DNA of 64,000 nucleotides from Leifsonia shinshuensis (GCF_013410375.1 NZ_JACCFL010000001.1:3472001-3536000), one strand, 5' to 3'. Positions 9,457 to 17,831 are shown, counted from the first letter of the stretch. The notes: generated by a model from the sequence alone, not told the origin. Program-made: numbers and translations.

Positions 9457-9675
9457 GGCGTCCCCCGAGCGCGGGGCAACGTACCCCGAAACCGGATTTG
9501 TACCCCGATCGGGGAGTCCCCCACTCGTGGGTCAGTCGACATTCCGCCACACTCGTTTTGCGACGCCGGAAAAGTGTCCCCCAGGGGTCCCCCAAAATGA
9601 CGACTATGTATTTATCGCCCGGGCCGACAATATTGTTATTGCTAGGTGTCTCTCCTCGTGAGTCACACCGCCAAT
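9457..9675. other. Gene-free region between accE and the RNA candidate
   Basis: No gene is supported here. It holds a small CCCCG-AGCG-CGGGG hairpin just after accE, two direct copies of GTACCCCGA (9481 and 9500, nineteen bases apart), the palindrome CCCCGATCGGGG at 9503-9514, and C-rich boxes near 9575. From about 9595 the sequence turns AT-rich (TATGTATTTAT, CAATATTGTTATTG), unlike its surroundings, which suits a promoter region for the structured element downstream. No matching regulator can be named. Confidence 0.4.
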
Positions 9676-9797
9676 CACTCGCCGACTAGGGTAAGCGGGC
9701 GAGTGCTTTGGGGGCGAGTCAGGGCGATATTCGGGTTGTCGCCCTGACTCGGGGTTTGAAAAGGGGCCGACAAATTCGGGTGTCGGCCCCTTTCTCC
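9676..9797 (+). ncRNA. Candidate structured small RNA with terminator
   Basis: Three perfect hairpins lie in a row. The first is an 8-bp stem (9676-9683 with 9698-9705). The second is a 13-bp stem (9715-9727 with 9739-9751). The third is a 13-bp stem (9760-9772 with 9781-9793), followed by CTCCTTTT, which makes it a good intrinsic terminator on the plus strand. The loops of hairpins two and three share ATTCGGGT. There is no plausible coding frame. A TAGGGT at 9687-9692 could be the -10 of a shorter transcript of about 100 nt that keeps the last two hairpins. No RNA family was recognised, and the region could instead be two stacked terminators. Confidence 0.45.
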
Positions 9798-9846
9798 TTT
9801 TAACGCGCAGTCGGACCACGCGTCATCGGCCGGGAGCACGTGAACG

Positions 9847-9880
9847 GCCCCAGCCGCACGCCCGAGGGGCGTTCCGGGGC
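9847..9880 (-). terminator. Hairpin after the two-component operon
   Basis: ACGCCC-GAG-GGGCGT (9858-9872), enclosed by a GCCCC/GGGGC pair, lies just past the stop of the last gene of the minus-strand operon. There is no U tract. Confidence 0.5.
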
Positions 9881-9897
9881 TACGCAGCGCAGGGGGC

Positions 9898-10932
9898 TCA
9901 GGAGGAGGCGACGGCGACGGGCCGCGGGATCTCCAGCCAGAGGTCGACCTCGTCGTCCTCCGACTCCGCCCCGAGCGCGTTGGCGGCGCCGTCGTCGGAC
10001 ATCCGCAGGCCGACCACCGTCACGGCGGTCTTCGACGAGCGGGGCACGGTGCGCACGATCAGCTTGTCCGTCGTCGTGCCGCGGATGGCGTCCGCCAGCC
10101 GCCGCAGGACCGTCTCCAGGCCCGTCTGGTCCAGGTCGTCGATCCCGCCCTCGTCGAGCAGGCTGACGACCACTCCACGACGGCGGGCGTCCATGACCTC
10201 GCGCCGCACGTCGTCGTTGAGCAGCCGGCGGCCGCGGATCTCGTCGCGGATCGCGCCCTCCAGGTAGCGGCACTCCCGGCGCTCCGCCTCGGTGAGGTCG
10301 CCGCCCCTGCGCACGATCTCGGCGAGCATGGGAGCGGCGACCCGGTAGGTCTGCCGCAGCCGCAGCTGGCGCTCCATGACGTGCGCCTCCTGGGCGGCCT
10401 GCCACTCGGTGGCCTCCCGCTCGGCGCGCGCGAACTGCAGGGCGTCCCTGCCCGCCTTGGCGAGCGAACCGGAGATGACGACGGCGACGCCCACCCAGAC
10501 GACGGAGCCGATCACGCCCAGGCCGGCGAGCGCACCCGGACCCGCCCAGACGACCGTCTGCACCGCGAGGAAGCCGACGCCCACCCACGCGACGAACTGC
10601 TGGCGGCGCACCGCGGCGATCGTCATCAGCGTGCCGACGGCCGCGACGTACCAGGTCGCGTAGCCGTTGTCCTTGGCCGGGTTCAGCTCGCTGGTGACCA
10701 GGATCGGGATGACGACGCACACCGCGAGGTCGAACGCGGCGAGCCACAGCGGCATCTTGGTCGGGCTCGTCGGCCACAGGCTGATGACGGTCGCGACCGC
10801 GTACAGCGCCATCGCGACGACCGCCGGGACGGGCGTGCGCGGGATCGACAGCGACGAGAGGCCGAGGAACAGGTGGTACGCCGAGAACAGCGCCCCGAGC
10901 CCGAGGAACAGCAGGCGGTTGAGGGTGATCAT
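9898..10932 (-). CDS. Membrane protein, degenerate kinase-like partner of a two-component system
   Basis: A 344-residue protein with about six transmembrane helices (residues 5-170), a helical linker rich in charged residues (AKAGRDALQFARAEREATEW) and a C-terminal soluble part. The layout mimics the histidine kinase upstream. However, I see no phospho-accepting histidine in an H-box, and no N-box or DxGxG ATP-binding motifs. It may be a pseudokinase or sensor subunit. The ATG overlaps the kinase stop (ATGA), so it is the third gene of the response regulator-kinase operon and is translated with it. I do not recognise the family; the functional reading is inference. Confidence 0.6.
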   Translation of the reverse strand: MITLNRLLFLGLGALFSAYHLFLGLSSLSIPRTPVPAVVAMALYAVATVISLWPTSPTKMPLWLAAFDLAVCVVIPILVTSELNPAKDNGYATWYVAAVGTLMTIAAVRRQQFVAWVGVGFLAVQTVVWAGPGALAGLGVIGSVVWVGVAVVISGSLAKAGRDALQFARAEREATEWQAAQEAHVMERQLRLRQTYRVAAPMLAEIVRRGGDLTEAERRECRYLEGAIRDEIRGRRLLNDDVRREVMDARRRGVVVSLLDEGGIDDLDQTGLETVLRRLADAIRGTTTDKLIVRTVPRSSKTAVTVVGLRMSDDGAANALGAESEDDEVDLWLEIPRPVAVASS

Positions 10933-12209
10933 CCGGCCGCCTCCTGCTCGCGCTCCACGACGGAGCCGCGCTCGCCCGCCGGCCAGACGATGGTGACGGA
11001 GGTGCCCTCGCCCGGGGCCGACACGACCGTCGCCCGGCCGCCGACCTTGGCGAGGCGCTCCCGGATGCTGACCCGGAGCCCGAGCCGCTCCGCGGGGACC
11101 TCGTCGGCGTCGAAGCCGCGGCCGTCGTCGCTCACCACCACGCTGACCGCGGCGCCGTGGTCGCCGCCGCGCACGACCACGCTGCGGTGGACGTCCTCTC
11201 CCCCGGCGTGCTGCATGCTGTTGACCATCGCCTGCACGGCCGCCGAATAGACCGCCTCCGCGACGTTGACCGGGAGGCTGTGCAGCTCGGCGTCGTCGCG
11301 CACGTCCACCTCGAACGGCGACGAGAAGGCACGGGCCGCCGTGACCAGCCGGTCGGAGAGCTGCTCCACACCGACCTGCGTCTGGTCCTCCGGTCCGGAC
11401 GCCTCCGCGGCGTGCAGGTGGCCGATGGCGTCCGCCGCCATCCGGGCCGCGAGGTCCTTCTGCTCCGGCGTGCGGGCGCTCGCGGCGGAGAGCAGGGTAG
11501 TCAGCACGCTGTCGTGCACGATCGCGTCCACCTGCACGCGCTCGACCTCCGTGGCGTGCTGCCGAACGGCGTTGCCGTACTTGGCGAGCGCCTGGCTCTG
11601 CGCGACGTCGACAGCGGTCGCCGCCTGGCGCATCATCGCGATGATGGCCAGGATCACGCCGCCGAGGATGATCGCGTACACCGCGTCCAGGCCCGCCAGC
11701 TCGGCGCCGACCCCGCCGCCGGCGGGCAGCGCGCGGACGACGCCGTACGCGATCGGAGTGATGAACGTGTAGACGATCGCCAGCCAGAGCGGGTAGGCGA
11801 CGGCGGCGAACGCGGTGAACACCGAGCAGAGGAACCACACCCACGGCTTGTCCGAGGCGAACGCCTGCGGGTCGTCGGCGAGCAGCGGCCAGGTGACGAT
11901 CGCGGCGAAGTACACCAGCGAGAGCACGCCCATCGTGATCTTGACGAAGCGCTGCGCGAAGATCGCCAGCAGCACGGTGAACGCGAGGCCGCCGAAGACC
12001 AGCACCAGCACGACCAGGCCCCACGGGCTGCGCAGCGCGCCCAGCTGGCCGAGCGCCGTCGGGAAGGACTGCAGGCCGAACACCAGGCCGAACGCCGACA
12101 CCGTGCGGTCGGCGATGCGCTCGATCCTGGCGCGACTCAGCGGATTGCGTGGCTTGGACGTCTCGAGGGGTGCTCCCGCCGTGGAGCGCTCGAGGCTAGG
12201 AGCGCTCAT
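10929..12209 (-). CDS. Sensor histidine kinase, NarL-group type
   Basis: A 426-residue kinase with about six N-terminal membrane helices (residues 35-195), a dimerisation segment with VHDSVLTTLL (probable phosphorylated His232) and a C-terminal ATPase domain. The N-box is VNSMQHAG (Asn330), the D-box DDGRGFD (361-367) and the G-box GEGTSVTI. The HD pair in a short H-box is the HisKA_3-like arrangement that partners LuxR-type regulators. It overlaps the response regulator gene by 14 bases and the next gene by four. There is no large extracellular domain, so it probably senses a membrane-associated signal. The signal is unknown. Confidence 0.85.
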   Translation of the reverse strand: MSAPSLERSTAGAPLETSKPRNPLSRARIERIADRTVSAFGLVFGLQSFPTALGQLGALRSPWGLVVLVLVFGGLAFTVLLAIFAQRFVKITMGVLSLVYFAAIVTWPLLADDPQAFASDKPWVWFLCSVFTAFAAVAYPLWLAIVYTFITPIAYGVVRALPAGGGVGAELAGLDAVYAIILGGVILAIIAMMRQAATAVDVAQSQALAKYGNAVRQHATEVERVQVDAIVHDSVLTTLLSAASARTPEQKDLAARMAADAIGHLHAAEASGPEDQTQVGVEQLSDRLVTAARAFSSPFEVDVRDDAELHSLPVNVAEAVYSAAVQAMVNSMQHAGGEDVHRSVVVRGGDHGAAVSVVVSDDGRGFDADEVPAERLGLRVSIRERLAKVGGRATVVSAPGEGTSVTIVWPAGERGSVVEREQEAAG

Positions 12210-12846
12210 TGCCCGTGTCGGGGTCGAGCCCGGGCAGGATGCCGTCCTCCACCGCGCGGCGCAGCAGGTCGACCTTCGTCGGGGCCGGACGGCCCACCTC
12301 CACGTACTTGACGCGGATGCGGTCGAGGTACTCGCGCGCCGTCGAGTTCGCGATCCCGAGCTGGGCCGCGACGGCCTTGAGCGGGAGGCCGGACGCGTAC
12401 AGGTGCAGCACGTCGCGCTCGCGGCGGCCGAGCTGGGCCTTCGCGAAGTCGCTGTCGGCGTCGATCGCGGTCGCCCACTCCAGGTTGTTGAGCACGTCGC
12501 CGCGCGCGACCGTCTCGATCGCGTTCATCACGGTCGTGGTCGGCGAGGACTTGGGGATGACGCCCGCGGCGAGCGCCTCGCGCACGCTCGCGACCCGGTC
12601 GGCGATGCTGTGGACGAGCACGGCTGCGCCGGTCGCCTGCGCGCGCTTGACGTTGTCGGTGACCTTGGAGCCGTCGCCCAGGGAGAGGTCGAGGACCACG
12701 ACGTCGCACTCCTGCGAGCCGAGCTGCCGGACGAAGTCGTCCACCGTCGCCGCTGCGACCACCACGTCGTAGCCGGCGTCCTGACAGGCCGCTTTGAGCC
12801 CGAGCCGCACGGACTCGTGATCGTCGACGATTGCCACTCGCACCAT
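12196..12846 (-). CDS. Response regulator, LuxR/NarL family
   Basis: A 216-residue regulator. The receiver domain has acidic residues Asp8-Asp9 and the phosphorylation site Asp53 in VVVLDLSLGDG. The C-terminal LuxR helix-turn-helix runs from LGRRERDVLHLYASG to STAREYLDRIRVKY. The HTH sequence is atypical: the usual NxxxAxxLxISxxTVK is changed to LPLKAVAAQLGIANSTAREY. Two ATGs are possible (12855 and 12846). TACGAT lies seven bases before the second, so a leaderless start at 12846 is preferred. It heads an operon with the kinase and the kinase-like membrane protein. Targets are unknown. Confidence 0.88.
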   Translation of the reverse strand: MVRVAIVDDHESVRLGLKAACQDAGYDVVVAAATVDDFVRQLGSQECDVVVLDLSLGDGSKVTDNVKRAQATGAAVLVHSIADRVASVREALAAGVIPKSSPTTTVMNAIETVARGDVLNNLEWATAIDADSDFAKAQLGRRERDVLHLYASGLPLKAVAAQLGIANSTAREYLDRIRVKYVEVGRPAPTKVDLLRRAVEDGILPGLDPDTGNERS

Positions 12847-12853
12847 GCTGACC

Positions 12854-12859
12854 ATCGTA
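12854..12859 (-). promoter_or_regulatory. Leaderless -10 element of the two-component operon
   Basis: TACGAT on the minus strand ends seven bases before the ATG at 12846. It overlaps the upstream in-frame ATG at 12855, which argues against that codon as the start. Confidence 0.5.
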
Positions 12860-12884
12860 GTGCGCGAGTACAAGTATTCCGGCG

Positions 12885-14177
12885 TCAGGGGGTCAGCGTG
12901 GCGACGGCCTCCACGTGGTGGGTGTTCGGGAACAGGTCGAAGGCGCGCAGCGTCCGCAGCGGGTACCCGCGCTCGGCGAAGTAGGCGACGTCGCGGGCCA
13001 GGGCGACGGGGTCGCAGGCCACGTAGACGACCTGGGCCGGGCGCATCGACGCGATCGCGTCCACCACCTCGCGGCCGGCGCCGGAGCGCGGCGGGTCGAG
13101 CACGACCGTCGCCGCGCGCAACCGGGAGCGCTCGGCGGCGGTGGCCTCGGCGGCGAGCCCGGTCACGAAGCGCTCGACGCGCGCGGTGACGGCGGTCGCG
13201 CCGACCCACTCGGCCAGGTTCTCCGCGGCGTCGTCGGTGGCCGCCTCGTCGGCCTCCACCGAGGTGATGCGCAGGGTCGGGCCGAACCGGTCGCCGAGGG
13301 CCGCGGCGAGCAGGCCGACGCCGCCGTAGAGGTCGAGGTTCGCCGCGCGCGGGTCGAATAGCGCCTCGTCGACGGCGGAGCGCACCGCCTCCGTCAGCGT
13401 CGCCGCCGCCTGGCGGTGCACCTGCCAGAAGCCACGGGCGTCGAGCCGGAACTCCCGCTCGCCCACCCGCTCGCGGATCGGGACCGGCCGGCGGCGCGGG
13501 CGGATGAGCCGCTTGCCGCGCCGCTCCGGGCGGTCGTTGACCAGCACATGGGTCGCGCCGGACCCGGTCGCGACGACGTCCACCGACTCCGCGCCGGGGA
13601 AGCGCTGGCCGAACGGAGCGGACTCCTCGACCGTCGCGGTCGCGAGCGGCAGGTCGGTGACCGGGACGATGGTGTGCGTTCGCGCGGCGAACGGGCCGAT
13701 CGCGCCCTCCTCGCCGACCTGGAGGCGGACGCGCGTGCGCCAGCCCGTGCCGTCCTCGGTCTCGCCGGAGACGGCCTCCACCGCCGGACCCGCGCCGTCG
13801 ACGCCGAGCGCGTCGATGGTCTCCGCGTCCAGCCGGGCCGTGCGCTGGAGCGCGTCGACGATGACCCGGCGCTTGAGCTCGCGCTGGTGGTCGAGGCGGA
13901 TGTGGCCGAACTCGGCGCCGCCCGCGCGCTGTCCGGGGGCGCGGCGAACGGAGGCAGCGTCCCAGACGTGCTCGCGGCGCTCGGCGGCGGGCTCCAGGAC
14001 CTCCAGGAGCTCGGCGCGCCAGAACCGGTCGTGCGCGCGGTCGGCCACGCGGGCGCGGACGCGCTCCCCCGGGAGGGTGTCGGGCACAAAGACCACCCGG
14101 CCCTCGTGGCGGGCGACGAACACGCCGCCGTGCGCGACATTGATAATGTCGAGTTCGACCTCGTCCTTCTGGGGCAT
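12885..14177 (-). CDS. TRAM-domain RNA (uracil-5-)methyltransferase, TrmA/RlmCD family
   Basis: A 430-residue SAM-dependent methyltransferase. An N-terminal TRAM/OB-like domain (VELDIINVAHGGVFVARHEGRVVFV) is followed by a middle domain and a C-terminal Rossmann fold. Motif I is LDLYGGVGLLAAAL, motif IV is VVLDPPRSGAG and the catalytic cysteine lies in VVYVACDPVALARD. This is the m5U methyltransferase plan (RlmC/RlmD/TrmA). The RlmD-type N-terminal cysteines for an iron-sulfur cluster are not evident, so rRNA or tRNA specificity is open. It is divergent from maf, with only 24 bases between the starts. Confidence 0.88.
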   Translation of the reverse strand: MPQKDEVELDIINVAHGGVFVARHEGRVVFVPDTLPGERVRARVADRAHDRFWRAELLEVLEPAAERREHVWDAASVRRAPGQRAGGAEFGHIRLDHQRELKRRVIVDALQRTARLDAETIDALGVDGAGPAVEAVSGETEDGTGWRTRVRLQVGEEGAIGPFAARTHTIVPVTDLPLATATVEESAPFGQRFPGAESVDVVATGSGATHVLVNDRPERRGKRLIRPRRRPVPIRERVGEREFRLDARGFWQVHRQAAATLTEAVRSAVDEALFDPRAANLDLYGGVGLLAAALGDRFGPTLRITSVEADEAATDDAAENLAEWVGATAVTARVERFVTGLAAEATAAERSRLRAATVVLDPPRSGAGREVVDAIASMRPAQVVYVACDPVALARDVAYFAERGYPLRTLRAFDLFPNTHHVEAVATLTP

Positions 14178-14201
14178 CCATCGAGCATCCCACAGGTGAC
14201 C

Positions 14202-14837
14202 ATGCGCCTCTACCTCGCCTCCACCTCCCCCGCCCGCCTCGCCCTGCTGCGCGCGGCCGGGGTCGAACCGATCGTGGTGCCGTCGCACGTGGACGAGCCG
14301 GCCGCCGTCGCCGCGGCGGAGGCCGAGCACGGCCCGCTCTCGCCGCAGGCGATGGTGCAGCTGCTCGCGCGGCACAAGGCGGAGGCGGTGCGCGGCACGC
14401 TGAACGGCGCGCCGGTCGACGGCCTGATCCTGGGCGGCGACTCCGCCTTCGCGATCGACGGCCGCATCCACGGCAAGCCGCACCTGCCCGAGGTGGCGCG
14501 CGAACGCTGGCGGGAGCAGCGCGGCCGCACCGGGATGCTCCACTCCGGGCACTGGCTGATCGACCACAGGGACGGCCGCGAGAACGGCGCGGTGGGCGCG
14601 GCCGCGGTGGCGTCCGTCACCTTCGCCGACGTCAGCGACGCGGAGATCGACGCCTACGTCGCCAGCGGCGAGCCGCTCGAGGTCGCGGGCTCGTTCACCA
14701 TCGACAGCCTCGGCGGCCCGTTCATCACCCGGGTGGAGGGCGACCCGAGCACGGTCGTCGGCCTGTCGCTGTCGACGCTGCGCGAGCTGGTGCGGCGGCT
14801 CGGCGTGGAGTGGACGGAACTGTGGAACCGGGCATGA
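14202..14837 (+). CDS. maf: Maf/YhdE nucleotide pyrophosphatase
   Basis: A 211-residue Maf protein. The family hydrolyses non-canonical or modified nucleoside triphosphates to monophosphates and has been tied to control of division. The N-terminal LYLASTSPARLALLRAAG (Ser-x-Arg substrate loop), the acidic GGDSAFAIDGRIHGKP and the late SFTIDSLGGPFI segment are typical. A GTG two codons upstream is an alternative start. The length is slightly above the E. coli enzyme. In M. tuberculosis maf also lies between the accD5/accE genes and accA3, but here a two-component operon and a methyltransferase have been inserted before it. Confidence 0.92.
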   Translation: MRLYLASTSPARLALLRAAGVEPIVVPSHVDEPAAVAAAEAEHGPLSPQAMVQLLARHKAEAVRGTLNGAPVDGLILGGDSAFAIDGRIHGKPHLPEVARERWREQRGRTGMLHSGHWLIDHRDGRENGAVGAAAVASVTFADVSDAEIDAYVASGEPLEVAGSFTIDSLGGPFITRVEGDPSTVVGLSLSTLRELVRRLGVEWTELWNRA

Positions 14838-14925
14838 TCCCCGCGCCCTGTCACTTGTCGACTCTCTGACATCGTGAAAATGCTTTTTTGTGGGGATCGT
14901 CCAAAAGCTGGTCCCGCTCCCGGAA

Positions 14926-14931
14926 TAGGCT
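14926..14931 (+). promoter_or_regulatory. Leaderless -10 element of accA3
   Basis: TAGGCT ends eight bases before the GTG at 14940. The preceding 60 bases are AT-enriched (ATGCTTTTTTGTGG) relative to the flanks, as expected for a promoter. Confidence 0.5.
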
Positions 14932-14939
14932 AAGTAACT

Positions 14940-16703
14940 GTGCCTCGTATCTCCAAGGTCCTCATCGCCAACCGCGGCGAGATCGCCGTCCGCGTCATCC
15001 GTGCCGCGAAAGACAGCGGGATCGCCTCCGTCGCCGTCTACGCCGACCAGGATCGTGACGCCCTCCACGTCCGGCTCGCCGACGAGGCGTACGCGCTCGA
15101 AGGCACGACCAGCGCGGAGACCTACCTGGTCATCGACAAGATCCTCTCGGTCGCCCGCCGCTCCGGCGCCGACGCCGTGCACCCCGGCTACGGCTTCCTC
15201 GCCGAGAACGCCGACTTCGCCCGCGCCGTCATCGCGGCCGGCCTGACCTGGATCGGCCCGTCGCCGGAGGCCATCGAGCGCCTCGGCGACAAGGTGTCCG
15301 CCCGGCACGTCGCCGAGAAGGTCGGCGCGCCGCTGGCCCCCGGCACCCTCAACCCGGTCGCCGACGCGGCCGAGGTCCTCGACTTCGTCGATGAGTACGG
15401 CCTCCCGGTCGCCATCAAGGCGGCGTTCGGCGGCGGCGGCCGCGGCCTCAAGGTCGCCCGCACCCGCGACGAGGTCGCCGAGCTCTTCGACTCCGCGACG
15501 CGCGAGGCGATCGCCGCCTTCGGCCGCGGCGAGTGCTTCGTCGAGAAGTACCTCGACCAGCCGCGCCACGTCGAGACCCAGTGCCTCGCGGACGCCTACG
15601 GCAACGTCGTCGTGGTGTCCACGCGCGACTGCTCGCTGCAGCGCCGCCACCAGAAGCTGGTCGAGGAGGCGCCCGCGCCGTTCCTCACCCCGGAGCAGCT
15701 CGACAAGCTGTACACCGCGTCGAAGGCCATCCTCAAGGAGGTCGGCTACCAGGGCGCCGGCACCTGCGAGTTCCTGATCGGCAAGGACGGCACCGTGTCG
15801 TTCCTGGAGGTCAACACCCGCCTGCAGGTCGAGCACCCGGTCTCCGAGGAGGTCACCGGCATCGACCTCGTCCGCGAGCAATTCCGGCTCGCCGAGGGCG
15901 GCGAGCTCGACTACGCCGACCCGACGCCGCGCGGGCACTCCTTCGAGTTCCGGATCAACGGCGAGGACGCCGGCCGCAACTTCATCCCCTCCCCCGGTCC
16001 GGTGCACGTCTTCAAGGCGCCGGGCGGCCCCGGTGTCCGCGTGGAAAGCGGCATCCAGGCGGGCGACGTCATCTCCGGCGCGTTCGACTCGATGCTGGCG
16101 AAGCTCATCGTCACCGGCGCCAGCCGCGACGAGGCGCTGGAGCGCGCCCGCCGCGCCCTCGACGAGTTCGAGGTCGCCGGCCTGCCGACGGTGCTCCCCT
16201 TCCACCGCGCGATCGTGCGCGACCCCGCCTTCGCCCCGCAGGACGGCGAGCCGTTCTCGATCTACACCCGCTGGATCGAGACCGAGTGGGCCGGCGGCAT
16301 CGAGCCGTGGTCCGGCGAGCTGGGCGAGGCCGGCGCGGCCGAGCGCCGCAGCAACGTCGTGGTCGAGGTCGAGGGCAAGCGCATCGAGGTCTCCCTCCCC
16401 GCCCGCCTGCTCGCGGGCGGCGGACCGGCCGAGGCCGCGGCTCCGGCACCGCGCCGGCGCTCCGGCGCTCACGCCGTCGACACCGCGACCGGCGACTCGG
16501 TGACCGCGCCCATGCAGGCCACCGTCGTGAAGGTCGCGGTCGCCGACGGGGACGAGGTCGTCAAGGGCGACCTGGTGCTGGTCCTGGAGGCCATGAAGAT
16601 GGAGCAGCCCCTCACCGCCCACAAGGACGGCACCGTCGCCGGCATCAACGCCACCGTCGGCGAGACCGTCTCCTCCGGCCACCTCCTCCTCAACATCGTC
16701 TAA
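14940..16703 (+). CDS. accA3: Acyl-CoA carboxylase biotin carboxylase / carrier (alpha) subunit
   Basis: A 587-residue fused biotin carboxylase and biotin carrier. It carboxylates its own biotin with ATP and bicarbonate and passes the group to AccD-type subunits. The N-terminal domain starts [18 protein letters not shown]. The ATP-grasp glycine loop is [14 protein letters not shown] and the active-site region is [18 protein letters not shown]. The C-terminal carrier has EAMKMEQP with biotinylated Lys553, the target of BirA encoded at 6754. The GTG start has a -10 hexamer eight bases before it, so the message is probably leaderless. An Ala/Pro-rich linker at about 495-515 joins the two halves. 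Confidence 0.96.
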   Translation: MPRISKVLIANRGEIAVRVIRAAKDSGIASVAVYADQDRDALHVRLADEAYALEGTTSAETYLVIDKILSVARRSGADAVHPGYGFLAENADFARAVIAAGLTWIGPSPEAIERLGDKVSARHVAEKVGAPLAPGTLNPVADAAEVLDFVDEYGLPVAIKAAFGGGGRGLKVARTRDEVAELFDSATREAIAAFGRGECFVEKYLDQPRHVETQCLADAYGNVVVVSTRDCSLQRRHQKLVEEAPAPFLTPEQLDKLYTASKAILKEVGYQGAGTCEFLIGKDGTVSFLEVNTRLQVEHPVSEEVTGIDLVREQFRLAEGGELDYADPTPRGHSFEFRINGEDAGRNFIPSPGPVHVFKAPGGPGVRVESGIQAGDVISGAFDSMLAKLIVTGASRDEALERARRALDEFEVAGLPTVLPFHRAIVRDPAFAPQDGEPFSIYTRWIETEWAGGIEPWSGELGEAGAAERRSNVVVEVEGKRIEVSLPARLLAGGGPAEAAAPAPRRRSGAHAVDTATGDSVTAPMQATVVKVAVADGDEVVKGDLVLVLEAMKMEQPLTAHKDGTVAGINATVGETVSSGHLLLNIV

Positions 16704-16711
16704 CCCCTCCA

Positions 16712-16750
16712 CCCCACCACCCCACCCCACCCCACCCCACCCCACCCCCC
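16712..16750. repeat. CCCCA tandem microsatellite
   Basis: Six CCCCA units, with one CCA interruption, end in a run of six C just after the accA3 stop. The minus strand has more than four G4 tracts separated by single T, a strong G-quadruplex pattern. The copy number is likely to vary between strains. Confidence 0.85.
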
Positions 16751-16757
16751 GTTCTTC

Positions 16758-16814
16758 CGCAGCTAGCGGAGGAGATCCCCCCTCCCCAGGCCCCGATCTC
16801 CTCCGTTAGCTGCG
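16758..16814. repeat. GGAGGAGATC palindromic repeat, copy 1
   Basis: A 20-bp stem with one G-U type mismatch (16758-16777 with 16795-16814) and a 17-base loop, lying between the convergent ends of accA3 and the DUF559 gene. A second copy in opposite orientation is at 17765-17815. The shared core is CGCAGYYAACGGAGGAGATC. It probably serves as a bidirectional terminator; it may also be a dispersed mobile repeat. Confidence 0.8.
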
Positions 16815-16826
16815 TTTCGGGGTCCT

Positions 16827-17648
16827 TCACGCGCGGAACTCCTCCGTTGCCAACACGCCCTCGATCGTCGCCACGACGGCATCGGCGTCCGCCAGGACAT
16901 CCCGCGCCGGGAAGCGCAGCCGTCGCGCGCCGAGGAGGGCCAGCGCGGTGTCCCTGGTGCGGTCCCGTTCGAACGCCTCCTTGCCCGAGTGGAACGCGTA
17001 CCCGTCGATCTCCACGAACAGGAGGCCGTCGATCCGGGCATCCACACGCCCCACTCCGGGCACGGCCACCTGCTGCTCGACGACATGACCACGGGCGGTC
17101 AGGCGTTGGCGGAGGATCGACTCCACCCCGGAGTCGGATCCGGGTCGTGCGGCTGCGGCCACCGCTCTGGCTTGAGCCGTGCTCGCGGCGAAGACGCCTC
17201 GCAGCCCGATCATGCTGACCAGCCGCGCGGCAAGCGCGGTGTCGAGGACCGCGACAGCGGTCTCCTCGTCCGCGCACTCGACCACCGACCGGAGGCAGTC
17301 CGCCAGAGAGACCCGCCACAGCTCGGGATTCTCGTCGTGCGCGCCCCAGTGCCGCACCGCGTCGTCGGCGACCCGCCCGGCATGCGGGTGGACACTCAGA
17401 TGCAGCCGGCCGTCCTGGCCTCCCCACAGCCCATAGCTCCGCGCGGCCGACACGCACGACAACCTCCCGCCTGCCGAAAGCGCCGCCAGCGCCTCGCGCG
17501 ACAGCTCCGGCAACGCATAGATCCCCCGCCTCGGTCGCAGAAGCCTTCCTTCGTCCACCGCGTTCGTCAGCGCGCGATCGGTGACGCTCCGCAACTCCCG
17601 CCGCGTCGCCGCCCCGCCCCGTTCACGAAGCACCCTGTGCCAACTCAT
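16827..17648 (-). CDS. AbiEi-like winged-helix plus DUF559 (Vsr-like) endonuclease-fold protein
   Basis: A 273-residue protein. The N-terminal 50 residues (WHRVLRERGGAATRRELRS, then LLRPRRGIYALP) resemble the AbiEi antitoxin-type winged helix. The C-terminal part has the DUF559 restriction-like fold: SGVESILRQRLTARGHVVEQ, VDARIDGLLFVEIDGYAFHSG with paired acidic residues, then RDTALALLGARRLRFPARDVL. Such proteins are very common in actinobacteria and their role is unproved; DNA repair or defence are guesses. The start M-S-W-H is chosen over an ATG seven codons upstream because family members begin close to this point. It is flanked by inverted copies of one palindromic repeat. Confidence 0.75.
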   Translation of the reverse strand: MSWHRVLRERGGAATRRELRSVTDRALTNAVDEGRLLRPRRGIYALPELSREALAALSAGGRLSCVSAARSYGLWGGQDGRLHLSVHPHAGRVADDAVRHWGAHDENPELWRVSLADCLRSVVECADEETAVAVLDTALAARLVSMIGLRGVFAASTAQARAVAAAARPGSDSGVESILRQRLTARGHVVEQQVAVPGVGRVDARIDGLLFVEIDGYAFHSGKEAFERDRTRDTALALLGARRLRFPARDVLADADAVVATIEGVLATEEFRA

Positions 17649-17764
17649 CCCCCCACACTGCGGAACCATCCGCTCGCGGGTCCGGCTCTCGCCTGATCTG
17701 TGGAGAACTCGCGCCGGCAGCGGTGTTGGGAGGGGAGGAGATTTGCACCGACCCGCCCGGGAAT

Positions 17765-17815
17765 CGCAGTCAACGGAGGAGATCGGGGCTACCGGAGGGT
17801 GGATCTCCTCCGGTG
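17765..17815. repeat. GGAGGAGATC palindromic repeat, copy 2
   Basis: CGCAGTCAACGGAGGAGATC with a facing GATCTCCTCCG at 17802-17812, just beyond the nhaP stop. It matches copy 1 read from the other strand over about 25 bases, so the pair brackets the DUF559 gene as inverted repeats. Confidence 0.75.
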
Positions 17816-17831
17816 GCGACGACGCGGTGGG

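Noticed and set aside
9457..9600. Possible 6C or MraZ-type control element because of repeated CCCC boxes
   Set aside because: The boxes are not in hairpin loops as in 6C RNA, and the spacing of the direct repeats does not match the MraZ pattern.
9604..9819. A 71-codon minus-strand open frame over the structured region
   Set aside because: It runs through three perfect hairpins, has no ribosome-binding site or -10 at a suitable place and a composition unlike the neighbouring proteins.
12885..16745. A very long (1286-codon) minus-strand open frame
   Set aside because: Only its end is a real gene (the methyltransferase). The rest is antisense to maf and accA3, which is common in high-GC DNA.
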